From: CAZJNX01 sp964547415
Lineage (GTDB): Bacteria > Pseudomonadota > Alphaproteobacteria > Rhizobiales > Amorphaceae
NCBI GenBank assembly: GCA_964547415.1
Contig: CAZJNX010000019.1
Span: 1-32,910, forward strand
Direction of reading: 5' to 3'
Length of the DNA: 32,910 nucleotides
The translations under genes and the position numbers were made by a program. How positions within the stretch are numbered: the first letter of the stretch is position 1; every line of letters begins with the position of its first letter. Below are positions 1-9,139 of the stretch, one piece after another. The notes beneath the pieces are model-generated. The model saw only the letters and a program-made list of their open reading frames with translations. It was not told where the DNA came from and did no database searches.

Positions 1-981
1 CGGCACGGCCGGGCCGCGGTCGGGCGCGCGGTCGGGCGGGCGCGCCCCGGGGCCGATGACGGCCGGGTCCGGGGCCGCGTCCCGCGATCGTTCCGGGGCG
101 CGGCCCGGTCGCGGCTCGGCGAGGTCAGAAGCCTGCGGCCGGGGAACGACCGCCGCGCCCGGGATCGGCCGGTTGATCACCCGCGGTTCGGGCGCGGGCG
201 CGCTGCGGGCCGCGGTGCTGCGGCGCGGCGCGGTGGAGCGACGGGCCTCTCCGAAGCTGCGGGGCGGGACCGTGGTCGGCGAGACGCTTCGCTCGGGCAG
301 GATCGGCTCGCCGAGCTCGCCGAGGTCGTCGTTCGGCTCGGGCGGGTCGCCGTAGGGGTTCCAGAAGCCGGACATGAAGTAGCCGGTCACGGTGAGGCCG
401 TAGGCGACGAACAGGAGGTCGCGCGCCGAGGCGTGGGCGTCGCACAGACGGAGCCGCCAGGTGATGGCGCCCCGCTGGAACGAGAAGACCCGAGGCTCGG
501 CGGCGATACGCTGCCAGGCGTAGAGGCAGGTGGCGCCGGACCGGGAACGGCCGGTGGCGTAGCCGAAGGGCCCGTACTTGTTCTGCACGTAGAGGCCCGA
601 GATTTCCATGTGGACGCCGGGGAAGCGCTCGCGCATCTCGCGGCGGATGCCGGTCGCCGACGGGATGTCGGTGCCGAGCCGCTCGCGCCCGGCCTCGGCC
701 CCCATGGGCCCGAAGGCGCGGACGATGAGGACGTTCTGGCCGGCCGCGCCGCTCGCGTTCTCGAGGACGATGTCCTGGGCGACGGCGTTGGCGTAGCGCC
801 GCTCGAGGACGGCGATCGGCCGCGGCCCGCCCGCTGGCGGCACCATGAAGGCACGGGTGAGGGGCACCTCCTCAACGAGGTTGGCCGTGCGCCATCCGCC
901 CTGCGGCGCAGCGCATCCCGCGAGCGCGCCGGCGGCGAGCGCCGCGACGACGAGCCTCGGCGGCCGGTTCCCTCGTGCCAT
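1..981 (-). CDS. bcsN: Cellulose biosynthesis lipoprotein BcsN (3' end cut by window edge)
   Basis: The reading frame is open from an ATG at 981 leftward to base 1, at least 327 codons with no stop, so the C-terminus lies outside the window. The N-terminus is a lipoprotein signal: basic start, hydrophobic stretch, then a lipobox ending L-A-G-C at about residue 20. The body has conserved-looking patches (VPLTRAFMVPPAGG, GPFGYATGRS, CLYAWQRI, FQRGAITWRLRLCD, FVAYGLTVTGYF) resembling the rhizobial BcsN family. The tail after about residue 220 is rich in Pro, Arg and Ala. BcsN accompanies bcsA in Rhizobiales cellulose loci; its biochemical role is not established. Divergent orientation from bcsA across a 651-bp gap supports the call. 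The family assignment is by recognition, not a search. Confidence 0.8.
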   Translation of the reverse strand, partial: MARGNRPPRLVVAALAAGALAGCAAPQGGWRTANLVEEVPLTRAFMVPPAGGPRPIAVLERRYANAVAQDIVLENASGAAGQNVLIVRAFGPMGAEAGRERLGTDIPSATGIRREMRERFPGVHMEISGLYVQNKYGPFGYATGRSRSGATCLYAWQRIAAEPRVFSFQRGAITWRLRLCDAHASARDLLFVAYGLTVTGYFMSGFWNPYGDPPEPNDDLGELGEPILPERSVSPTTVPPRSFGEARRSTAPRRSTAARSAPAPEPRVINRPIPGAAVVPRPQASDLAEPRPGRAPERSRDAAPDPAVIGPGARPPDRAPDRGPAVP

Positions 982-1632
982 GGCGCCCTGCCCTTTCCCG
1001 TTCGCGCGGGGCGGCCCGAGGGACCTCCCGGCGTTCCCAACCCGCGTGGCGCCGGCGAATCGCCCCGCCGCGCCATCGAGCGTTGAGGCCATTTCCTTTA
1101 ACGTCTGTTAACCATGCAACCGGAAAAGCTTGACACAAGCGTCCTGTGGGAGTGTGAGGGGCCGTGGGTGTCACCGGGCGGCCCCACGCTCGCCCTGTTG
1201 TAGCCGTCAACGGCACGGTGCGACGGGCGACGGCCCCGGTCCTGGCGCATCGGTGCCAGGGCCTTTCTATGAAAATGCGGCTGGTGTAGGTGTTCATGAC
1301 CACTCCGCGTTCCGGGGCAGGTCGCTGGCCGCGACATCGGGCGAGGATCGGGCGGGCGCGGCCGATCCCCGGCAGACGGTGGGCGAGGGTCGTGCATGGC
1401 CGCAGCCGTCGATGGCGGATGCCCTGGGGCGGCGGGTCCGAGGGTTCGCCGATCGGATCATCGCGCACGGCCGGGTGCACCCCGACCGGTGGCGTCGGCG
1501 CGGACCTGCGGCGGACTGGAGACGAACCGGTGAAGGACCCAGCCCCCACGATAGGAACGCCGTCCGCACCGGCGGCATGGCGCCGCAGGCCGCCCGCGCC
1601 GGGCGGCGGGATCGCACGAGGCGTTTGATCGG
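982..1632. other. Divergent bcsN/bcsA intergenic regulatory region
   Basis: This 651-bp stretch separates the starts of bcsN (leftward) and bcsA (rightward). No frame in it gives a convincing protein; the short open frames have Arg/Pro/Ala/Gly-rich products with no ribosome binding site. It holds a CtrA-like motif (1098-1115) followed closely by a TTGACA hexamer (1130-1135) that could be a -35 for rightward transcription, though no good -10 lies 16-18 bp downstream. The patch 1090-1135 is clearly AT-richer than its surroundings, as expected of a promoter. The remaining long leader before bcsA could carry post-transcriptional control, but no specific structure was recognised. Confidence 0.6.
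1098..1115. promoter_or_regulatory. Candidate CtrA-type binding site
   Basis: TTAA (1098-1101), six bases, then TTAACCAT (1108-1115). The alphaproteobacterial cell-cycle regulator CtrA recognises TTAA-N7-TTAA and TTAACCAT-like half sites. Here the spacing is one base short of the full consensus, but the right half is an exact TTAACCAT. It lies in the AT-rich patch between bcsN and bcsA. Binding is an inference. Confidence 0.4.
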
Positions 1633-3960
1633 ATGAAGCTCCTGATCGCGATCCTCTGGGCGTCGGCCGCGGCCCTCGTGCTCTTTCTGGTCACGCAGCC
1701 CATCGACCTCAACACCCACCTCGTGACGGCGCTGGTCGTCGCCATCATCATCGCCGTCCTCAAGATGTTCCGGCGCGAAGGGGTGCTGCGCGCCGTGGTC
1801 TTGTCGCTCGGCACGATCATCGTCCTGCGCTACGTGTACTGGCGCACCACCTCGACGATCCCGCCGATCGAAGAGCCGCTGAATTTCGTGCCGGGTTTCA
1901 TCCTGTACCTGGCCGAGATGTACAGCGTGCTGATGCTGTTCCTGTCGACCTTCACCATCGCCGAGCCGATGGCGCGGCCGCTGCGGCCGGTGGCGCGCCA
2001 CGGGGACTACCCGACGGTGGACGTGTTCGTTCCCACCTACAACGAAGACCCGGCGCTCCTCGCCACCACGCTGGCGGCGGCCCGGCAGATGGACTACCCG
2101 GCCGAGCGGCTGAACGTCTATCTGCTGGACGACGGCGGCACGGACGAGAAAGCCGACCACATCGACCCCCGCGTGGCGACCGAGGCCCGCGCGCGGCGCC
2201 GGGAGCTGCAGCAGCTCGCCCGGGACCTCGGCGTCCACTACCTCACCCGCGCCCGCAACACCGGCGCCAAGGCCGGCAACCTCAACAACGGGCTCGCGCA
2301 CTCGACCGGCGAACTGGTCGCCGTGTTCGATGCCGATCATGCGCCTGCCCGCGACTTCCTGAAGAACACGGTCGCCCACTTCGAGGATGACCAGCGCCTT
2401 TTCCTCGTCCAGACGCCCCATTTCTTCATCAATCCGGACCCGCTGGAGCACAACCTCGGCACGTGGGAGCGCATGCCGTCCGAGAACGAAATGTTCTACG
2501 GGCTGATCCAGCGCGGCATGGACAAGTGGAACGCCAGCTTCTTCTGCGGGTCGGCGGCCGTGCTGCGCCGCACCGCCCTCGAGGAGGTCGGCGGCTTCCA
2601 GGGCGTGTCGATCACGGAGGATTGCGAGACGGCGGTGGACCTCCATGCGAGCGGCTGGCGCAGCGTCTACGTCGACCGCCCGATGATCGCCGGGCTGCAG
2701 CCGGAGACCTTCGCCAGTTTCATCGGCCAGCGCTCCCGCTGGGCACAGGGCATGATGCAGATCATGCTGCTCAAGTCGCCGCTCTTCCGGTCGGGCCTGA
2801 GCATGCCCCAGCGGCTGTGCTACATGTCCTCGATGATGTTCTGGCTGTTTCCGTTCGCGCGGCTGATCTTTCTGTTTTCGCCACTTGCGTATCTCTTTTT
2901 CGGCGCATCTATCTTCGACGCATCTGGAGCCGAGTTTGCCGCCTACACGGCAACCTACATCGTCATCAATCTTCTTCTGCAGAACTACCAGTTCAGTCGG
3001 TTTCGCTGGCCTTTCATCTCGGAACTGTACGAGACGATCCAGTCGGTCTATCTGGTGCGGGCGTTGACGAGCGTCATCGCCAACCCGCGAAAACCGAGCT
3101 TCCGGGTGACGGCCAAGGGAGAAACCACCTCCCGGAGCCGCGTGTCCGAGCTCGGCTGGCCGTTCTACGTGATCTTCCTGATCCTGCTGCTGGGCGTCGC
3201 GGCCACCGCCTGGCGGCTCACCTACCAGCCCTACACATCCGACATCACCCTGGTCGTGGGCGGGTGGAACATCTTCAACCTGCTGCTCATGGGCGCGGCG
3301 CTCGGCGTCGTCGCCGAACGCCGCCAGCTGCGCCGCAGCCAGCGCGTCTCCATCGAGCGTCCGGCGGAAATAATCTACGGGGACCGGGTGATCCCGGCCC
3401 GCATCGACGACGTGTCGATCTCGGGCGCGCGGCTCATCGTTCCGGTGAACGTCCTGCGGGGCGTCAAGCCGGGCGAGCGGATCGTGATGCGCTTCCAGCC
3501 CATGGCGCCGCTTTCGGGCAACGAATTGCCCGTGGTGGTCCGATCCGTGATGCGGGACGACACCGGGCTCGGCCTCGGCTGCGCGTTCGCGGTGACGGAG
3601 CCGCGCCACCATCAGCTCGTGTCCGACCTCGTCTTCGCCAATTCGGACGAATGGGTGAAGTTCCAGGCCGGCCGTCGCAAGGACATCGGCGTCGTCCGCG
3701 GCACCCTCGAGTTCATCCGCCTCGCCATCTACGAAACGGGCCGGGGGATCGCCTACCTGTTTCCGAAGGACGACGCGGTGCCGCCCGCGCCGCTGGAGCG
3801 GTCCGAGGACGGGGCTGGACCGGCCCTCCTCCACGAGCCGGCCTCGTCACGGCGCCGCGGGCTCAAGGCCGTCGAGCGGGACGGCGAGCGGGACGGCGGC
3901 GGGCCGAGCCGGGGAACGGCCGCGCTCCGGCCCGCGCCGGTCCAGCCGGAGACGAGGTGA
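1633..3960 (+). CDS. bcsA: Cellulose synthase catalytic subunit BcsA with PilZ domain
   Basis: Inner-membrane processive family 2 glycosyltransferase that polymerises UDP-glucose into beta-1,4-glucan and passes it across the membrane. The 775-residue protein starts with several membrane helices (about residues 1-105). The cytosolic GT domain follows, with D166/D167 (DDGGTD), D233 and D235 (FDADHAP), the catalytic-base motif TED with D330, and Q366-R-S-R-W370 (QxxRW). More membrane helices come next, then a PilZ domain with R567xxxR571 and D593-V-S-I-S-G598, the c-di-GMP binding signature. All key residues are present, so the enzyme should be active and c-di-GMP responsive. The ATG at 1633 gives the usual N-terminus, although its ribosome site is weak (GAGG about 11 bp upstream). 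bcsB begins 3 bp after the stop, so the two are co-transcribed. Bases 2850-3060 are noticeably less GC-rich than the rest of the gene. Confidence 0.96.
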   Translation: MKLLIAILWASAAALVLFLVTQPIDLNTHLVTALVVAIIIAVLKMFRREGVLRAVVLSLGTIIVLRYVYWRTTSTIPPIEEPLNFVPGFILYLAEMYSVLMLFLSTFTIAEPMARPLRPVARHGDYPTVDVFVPTYNEDPALLATTLAAARQMDYPAERLNVYLLDDGGTDEKADHIDPRVATEARARRRELQQLARDLGVHYLTRARNTGAKAGNLNNGLAHSTGELVAVFDADHAPARDFLKNTVAHFEDDQRLFLVQTPHFFINPDPLEHNLGTWERMPSENEMFYGLIQRGMDKWNASFFCGSAAVLRRTALEEVGGFQGVSITEDCETAVDLHASGWRSVYVDRPMIAGLQPETFASFIGQRSRWAQGMMQIMLLKSPLFRSGLSMPQRLCYMSSMMFWLFPFARLIFLFSPLAYLFFGASIFDASGAEFAAYTATYIVINLLLQNYQFSRFRWPFISELYETIQSVYLVRALTSVIANPRKPSFRVTAKGETTSRSRVSELGWPFYVIFLILLLGVAATAWRLTYQPYTSDITLVVGGWNIFNLLLMGAALGVVAERRQLRRSQRVSIERPAEIIYGDRVIPARIDDVSISGARLIVPVNVLRGVKPGERIVMRFQPMAPLSGNELPVVVRSVMRDDTGLGLGCAFAVTEPRHHQLVSDLVFANSDEWVKFQAGRRKDIGVVRGTLEFIRLAIYETGRGIAYLFPKDDAVPPAPLERSEDGAGPALLHEPASSRRRGLKAVERDGERDGGGPSRGTAALRPAPVQPETR

Positions 3961-3963
3961 GCC

Positions 3964-6759
3964 ATGGCCACCGTCCACGCCCCTTCCGCGCCGCGCCGGT
4001 GGCTCGCGGCGGCCGTCGCGGTCCTCGGCGCGCTCACCGTCGGCGCGACGGTCGCGACCGCCGAGGACGCGCCCGCGCGCGCGGGCGAGGCCGCCGCCCC
4101 GTTCGCGCTGGCGCCAGCGGGCGATCCCGGCCCGGATGCGCCGGCGCGCGCAGGCGACGACATCGCAGGCGACGGCATCGCTGGCCCCGGGCGGAACGCC
4201 CTGCCGGAGGCCTTTCCCTTCGACATCAACGCCGACGGGCGGGCGCCAGCGGACCTGTCGCCGCCCGCCGGCCGCGCCGCGCCGCTGCCGACGACCACGG
4301 TCTCTCCCCTCGGCCGGGTCCGTGGTTCCCCCGAGGAGACGCCGGTGGACGCCCTGTCCGCCGAACAGCGCCAGGAGCTCAACCGCCTCCTGAAGGAGGG
4401 GACGGACACGCTGAGGGAGCTTCGGGTCAACGTGGGCGGCGAGGACGGTTGGCTCGAGAGCGTCGTCGATCGCCCCGTCGTCCCCTTCCGCGCCCTGCGC
4501 CTCGAGGGCGAGATCGACGCCCGCAGCTGGATGGTGTTCCTGTCGGGAACCGAGGCCAACCGGGGGGCGACCCTGTCGGTCGCCTTCACCAACTCGGTCC
4601 TGGTGCTGCCCGAGGCCTCCCGGCTGCGCGTCTTCGTCAACCAGCGCCTCGTCATGGAGACGGCGATCGATTCCCCGGGGCGCACGAAGGTGGTGGCGAT
4701 CCCGCTCATTTCGGAGATCCTGCGGGCCGGGCCGAACGCGATCCGCATGGAGGTGGACCAGCGTCACCGGATCGACTGCTCGCTCGCCGCCACCTGGGAG
4801 CTGTGGACGCGGATCGACACCCGCCTCACGGGCCTCACCTTTCCCGGCGGGCGCATCATCCTGTCCGGTCTCGCGGACCTGCCGGCCGTCGGGGTGGGGG
4901 TGAACGGGGCGACCACCGTCCGCGTCCACGAGAGCGGCGTCGTCGGGCGGCTGCGCCGGGACGAGACCATGCGCGCCGTCCAGGTGGCGGCGCTGCAGGG
5001 CCGGTTCGGCCATCCCCTCGTCGAGGTGGTGGACCTCGCTTCCCGCCCGCCGGTGGAGCGGGGGACGGTCAATCTCCTGATCGGCCCGTTCGCGGAGGTG
5101 CGCCAGGTGGTGCCGACGGTGCCGGCGGAGGGCGAGCTCGCCCCCCTCGTCACCCTCGTCGACACATCCGACCTCGGCCCCACCGTCATCCTGACCGGCC
5201 CGAACGACCGGGCGGTGTCGGCCGCGATCGACCGCTTCGCCGCCGGGATCCAGCCGCTCGCGCCCGACCTGCGGATCGCCGCCGTGCCGCCCTGGCTCGC
5301 CCCCCTCGGCGTCCGGGTCGACGGGGCGAGCAGCTTTTCCCTGCGCGAGGCCGGCGTGCCGACCCAGGAGTTCTCCGGCCGGCGGTTCACGACGAGCTTC
5401 GAGGTGGCCCTGCCGCCGGACTTCTACGCCGCCGCCTACGGGGAGGCGAAGGTCCTCCTCAACGCGGCCTATGCGTCCGACGTTCTGCCCGGCAGCCGCA
5501 TCAACGTCCTCGTGAACGGCGCCCTCGCCACCTCGTTCAGCTTCACCTCGCCGGACGGAGAGGTCTTCGAGCGCTACCCGATCTCGCTCGGGATGCGCGG
5601 CTTCCGCCCCGGCATCAACCGCATCACCATCAGCGCCGAGCTCCTGACGGAGGCCGACGCCGTGTGCCTGCCCGGTGGCACCGTGCCGACGCGGCCGCGC
5701 TTCGTCCTGTTCAACTCGACGCGCATGGTCTTCCCGGACTTCGCCCGGATCGGCCAGCTGCCCAACCTCGCCGCCTTCGCGACCAGCGGTTTCCCCTACG
5801 GCCGGGACGGGGAACCGCTGGCCCTTCGGCTCGGCGGCAGCTCCCCCGATACGGTGGGCGCGGCCGCCACGCTTCTCGCCCGCCTCGCCAGCAACCGCGG
5901 CCAGCCCCTCGCGGTCGAGACCGTGGACACCGACGCCCTCATCCTCGATCGCCCCGCCCTCGTGGTCGCCCCGCTTTCGGAGACGGGAACCGCCGTCCTC
6001 GACGTGACCGGGGCGAGCTTCGCCGTGCCCGGCACCTGGCTGTCCGCCTTCCCCGATTCGCCGCAGGCCGGCCCGGAGGGGCTGGACCGGTACGACGACG
6101 TGCTGCGCCGCCTTCGCCAGCAGCAGCGCCTCGACGACCTCGAGGCGAACCAGGCGGACGGGGTGGAGACGGGCGCGCTCGTCGACCGCTCGACCGACCA
6201 GCTCGGCGAGACGGAGCGGCTGCGACGGGCCTGGCTGGAGGATGTCACGGAAGGGGGCACCATCCGCCAGGCGCTGTCGGAGGCGACCGAGTGGCTCGGC
6301 GAGCGGTTCGCCTTCGACTTCTCGGTGAGGGACGAGCTCGTCGATCTCGAGCAGACGCCGCTCCTGGCCGAGACCACCCTCATTCTCGCCCAGGCCGCCG
6401 CCCCCCAAGAGCCCCGCACGGCCTGGACCCTCGTCACGGCACCGACGCCGGGCATGCTTTCGGCGAGCGTGGCCGCGGCGACCGCCGAGGACACGTGGTC
6501 GCGAATGGATGGCCGTCTCGCCGCATTCTCCCTCGAGACGGGCGTCGTGACGACGATCCCCGCCCGAGAGGTCACCTACATCGCGACCGCGCCCCTGTCC
6601 TTCGGCAACCTGCGTCTCGTGGCGGCGAACTGGTTCTCCCTCAACGACGGCATCTACGCGGTGGCGACGGTGCTCGCGGGTCTCCTGCTCGCGATCGCGA
6701 CGGCCGCATTCGTCCGCCGCTCCGGCCGCACGGGCCGCACGGGCCGCACGGGCCGCTAG
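3964..6759 (+). CDS. bcsB: Cellulose synthase periplasmic subunit BcsB
   Basis: Periplasmic, membrane-anchored partner of BcsA that guides the emerging glucan chain and is needed for synthase activity. The 931-residue protein has an N-terminal signal segment (residues about 10-34), a long Ala/Pro/Gly-rich linker to about residue 130, the BcsB carbohydrate-binding/flavodoxin-like repeats (for example IRMEVDQRHRIDCS and ASDVLPGSRINVLVNG), and one C-terminal membrane helix at about 898-918. The extreme C-terminus is a run of G-R-T triplets encoded by a 9-bp DNA repeat (6724-6759). This is longer than E. coli BcsB (about 780), mostly because of the linker. The start is supported by GAGGTGAG just upstream, overlapping the bcsA stop. 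After its stop the next recognisable gene is 3.1 kb away. Confidence 0.93.
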   Translation: MATVHAPSAPRRWLAAAVAVLGALTVGATVATAEDAPARAGEAAAPFALAPAGDPGPDAPARAGDDIAGDGIAGPGRNALPEAFPFDINADGRAPADLSPPAGRAAPLPTTTVSPLGRVRGSPEETPVDALSAEQRQELNRLLKEGTDTLRELRVNVGGEDGWLESVVDRPVVPFRALRLEGEIDARSWMVFLSGTEANRGATLSVAFTNSVLVLPEASRLRVFVNQRLVMETAIDSPGRTKVVAIPLISEILRAGPNAIRMEVDQRHRIDCSLAATWELWTRIDTRLTGLTFPGGRIILSGLADLPAVGVGVNGATTVRVHESGVVGRLRRDETMRAVQVAALQGRFGHPLVEVVDLASRPPVERGTVNLLIGPFAEVRQVVPTVPAEGELAPLVTLVDTSDLGPTVILTGPNDRAVSAAIDRFAAGIQPLAPDLRIAAVPPWLAPLGVRVDGASSFSLREAGVPTQEFSGRRFTTSFEVALPPDFYAAAYGEAKVLLNAAYASDVLPGSRINVLVNGALATSFSFTSPDGEVFERYPISLGMRGFRPGINRITISAELLTEADAVCLPGGTVPTRPRFVLFNSTRMVFPDFARIGQLPNLAAFATSGFPYGRDGEPLALRLGGSSPDTVGAAATLLARLASNRGQPLAVETVDTDALILDRPALVVAPLSETGTAVLDVTGASFAVPGTWLSAFPDSPQAGPEGLDRYDDVLRRLRQQQRLDDLEANQADGVETGALVDRSTDQLGETERLRRAWLEDVTEGGTIRQALSEATEWLGERFAFDFSVRDELVDLEQTPLLAETTLILAQAAAPQEPRTAWTLVTAPTPGMLSASVAAATAEDTWSRMDGRLAAFSLETGVVTTIPAREVTYIATAPLSFGNLRLVAANWFSLNDGIYAVATVLAGLLLAIATAAFVRRSGRTGRTGRTGR
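6724..6759. repeat. 9-bp tandem microrepeat at the 3' end of bcsB
   Basis: GGCCGCACG is repeated three times (6724-6750) and followed by a variant that contains the bcsB stop codon (6751-6759). It encodes the Gly-Arg-Thr tail of BcsB. A different 9-bp microrepeat occurs at 7373-7417, so short-period slippage is a feature of this neighbourhood. Confidence 0.8.
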
Positions 6760-7099
6760 GTGGCGCCCCCGGCGCGAGCGTCGGGGCGGCCTCGCGGCCA
6801 TCCACCGCGGCCAACGCGGGAGACCGGCGGCGCACGACCGACGAGAAGCCGCGCGGCCACGCCGCATGGCCGACGGCGGCAAGGGGCGGCGATGTCAGGG
6901 CGTGGCGGTCGCGGGCGCCCTCTCTTCGTCCCTTCGGCCGGTTGGGAGCGATCCGCGGATCCGTCCGCGGCAGGGCGGCCAGCTCGCCACAAGGCGTCCG
7001 CCGCCGTTTGTCCGGCCCGGCCCCGGCGCTTCCCCATTCGGGCCACGTCGATCCGCCTCGGCACCCGCGGCATGCTCCCGCAAGGCTCGCACCGCACCT

Positions 7100-7397
7100 G
7101 GGATCCGTCCGGCTCTCACCTGCCCCGACGGCATGGGCCGACGTCGCCCCGCCCGTCGCGCCGCGTCCGACGANNNNNNNNNNNNNNNNNNNNNNNNNNN
7201 NNNNNNNNNNNNNNNNNNNNNNNNNNNNNNNNNNNNNNNNNNNNNNNNNNNNNNNNNNNNNNNNNNNNNNNNNGTCCTCCGGCCCGGGCGCCTCGCCCGA
7301 CCGGCGGCGGCTTCGGGCGCCCTCGCCGCCGCGCGATCCTCCCACGAAGCCTCCGACTCCCCGGGCGACGGCCCTCTCGGGCCTCTCGGACCTGTCG
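7100..7397. repeat. Long direct repeat, copy 1 (interrupted by assembly gap)
   Basis: Bases 7121-7173 are identical to 7464-7516 (53 of 53). Bases 7274 onward match 7624 onward, identical for about 55 bases and then with a few differences over roughly the next 50. The unit is about 350 bp long. The 100-N gap sits in the middle of this copy, exactly where the second copy has 107 bp (7517-7623). Confidence 0.8.
7174..7273. other. Assembly gap of exactly 100 N
   Basis: One hundred unknown bases. The round number suggests a placeholder rather than a measured length. The gap lies inside a long direct repeat, the usual cause of such breaks, so the true sequence may be about 107 bp (as in copy 2) or may contain additional repeat units. 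Confidence 0.95.
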
Positions 7398-7417
7398 GAC
7401 CTGTCGGACCTCTCGGG
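7373..7417. repeat. 9-bp tandem microrepeat (five units)
   Basis: Five consecutive 9-bp units of the form CCT(C/G)TCGG(A/G). In the corresponding part of the second long repeat (near 7730) only a single unit is present, so this is where the two copies have diverged by unit gain or loss. Confidence 0.8.
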
Positions 7418-7442
7418 CCGCGACGGGCGGCGGCACGCGCCC

Positions 7443-7750
7443 GGGAGCCGTCCGGCTGCCGCCTGCCCCGACGGCATGGGCCGACGTCGCCCCGCCCGTC
7501 GCGCCGCGTCCGACGAGACGACCCGCGGCCCCCGGAACGCCCTGCACGCAACGCCGCCCGACCGGCCCGCGCGGTTTCTTGGCCGGCATCGGCCTCGGGG
7601 TCCCCCGACCGGCGACGCCCCGCGTCCTCCGGCCCGGGCGCCTCGCCCGACCGGCGGCGGCTTCGGGCGCCCTCGCCGTCGCGCGATCCTCCCACGACGC
7701 CTCCCACTCCCCGGCGACGGCCCTCTCGGGCCGCGACCGGCCGCGACGGG
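7443..7750. repeat. Long direct repeat, copy 2
   Basis: Second copy of the roughly 350-bp unit described at 7100-7397, lying directly after it in tandem. It is complete and contains the 107 bp (7517-7623) that match the gap in copy 1. Similarity fades after about 7735. Confidence 0.75.
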
Positions 7751-8659
7751 CGAAGGGACGCGGCCGTGCCGTTTCCCGACGTGCCAACCGGCCGGCGCGG
7801 GCCGGGTGGCACGCGACCAGCCCCGCGCCGGCATGCCGCGTCCCGCCGCCCCGTGGCCCACACGCCGTCTCGTCTCGCCCGCACCTCGCGCACCGTGGCT
7901 TCTGGCCCGCGCGCGCCTCCCATCGCGCCGCGCCCGCCACGCCCGTCCCTTCGCTTCGCGCCCCTCATGCCGAGCGCCGTCGCTTCGCGCCCGCAACCCG
8001 CGCACCGTCGCCTCTCGCCCCTTTCCGACGCGCCGCCGCTCCCCCGCTCCGACCCGCTCCCAAGGCAATCGGCTCGCCTGCCCGGAGCGTTCCGGCGCCT
8101 CGGGTTTCGACCCCGTCATGCTGTCCGCAGGTCCTCCGCGCCGCCCGAACCCAAGGAGCCACACCCACTCCCGAGCCCGCCACCCTCGGCGGCAACCCGG
8201 CGTTCGCCCGCGGGCTGCCGCCGGCCATCGTCCTTCGTCGCGTTCGAGGGAACGGGCCCGTCGCGCCCTCCTGGCGCCGGCTACCTGCGTCGGATTCGCA
8301 GGCAGCGGCCGCAAAGCCCGCGTCCGGCCATCGCGGGCCGTTCACCGCACGCTTCACCATGGATACCCGGGCGGCTCACCACGTCAGGGGCGGTCCGCAG
8401 CCCCGGCGCACGACCGTTCACGGATCGTCGCCAGCCGGCGAGGGCGGGCGAGGAACGGGACGTCGGCCGCACCCTCGCCCGGCCGTCGCCCGGGGTTTCC
8501 GGGGGCGCACCGGCCGCGGCGACGCGCACCCCTGGTCCCCCCTCGCGTGCCCTCGCAAGGGCGCGGGGCCGGCAAGCCGATGATTGCCGGGCAAGATCGC
8601 ATGCAGCGGTGCGAGCGGCAAACGACGCTGCGCAGGCCACGGGCACGCCCCTCGCGGCC

Positions 8660-9139
8660 CTCCGGCGGTCCGGTCCTTTCGGCGCCGCGTGCACCCGCCG
8701 CGGGCCGAACCGGACGGTCGCCGTGTCGCCGCCCCCCTCGCCCTGCCGTCCGGGTTCCTCCCGGCGCCGCGGGCACCCGCCGCGGGCGAACCGGACGGTC
8801 GCCGTGTCGCCGCCCCCCTCGCCCCGCCGTCCCGGTCCTCCCGGCGCCGCGTGCGCCCGCCGCGGGCGAACCGGACGGCCGCCGTGTCGCCGCCCCCCTC
8901 GCCCCGCCGTCCGGGTTCCTCCCGGCGCCGCGGGCACCCGCCGCCGGCGAACCGGACGGTCGCCCTGTCGCCGCCCCCCGCGCCCCGCCGTCCGGGTTCC
9001 TCCCGGCGCCGCGGGCACCCGCCGCGGGCGAACCGGACGGTCGCCGCATCCCCGCCCCCTCGCCCCGCCGTCCAGGTTCCTCCCGGTGCCACGGGCACCC
9101 GCCGCGGGCGAACCGGACGGTCGCCGCGGCACCGCCCGC
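8660..9139. repeat. Tandem array of about six 80/81-bp units
   Basis: The word AACCGGACGG recurs at 8708, 8789, 8869, 8950, 9031 and 9111, giving spacings of 81, 80, 81, 81 and 80 bp. Each unit also carries CCCGGCGCCGCGGGCACCC or a close variant and a CGCCCC(C)CTCGCCCCGCCGTCC-like block. The first unit is the most degenerate. Because the period alternates between 80 and 81, no reading frame is kept across the array, which argues against a repeat protein. There are no non-identical spacers between short repeats, so it is not a CRISPR array. Confidence 0.88.

Noticed and set aside
1290..1628. Small gene upstream of bcsA
   Set aside because: The open frame has no ribosome site and an Arg/Pro/Gly-rich product without resemblance to any family; the region is better read as leader.
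7240..7420. Collagen-like Gly-Pro-x triplets on the - strand
   Set aside because: They come only from the 9-bp microrepeat read in reverse; the run is short, not bounded by a gene, and differs in the second long repeat.
8660..9139. Possible CRISPR array
   Set aside because: The whole 80/81-bp unit is repeated; there are no short identical repeats separated by unique spacers, and no cas genes.
8660..9139. 27-residue repeat protein encoded by the 81-bp units
   Set aside because: Two of the five spacings are 80 bp, so the frame shifts between units.
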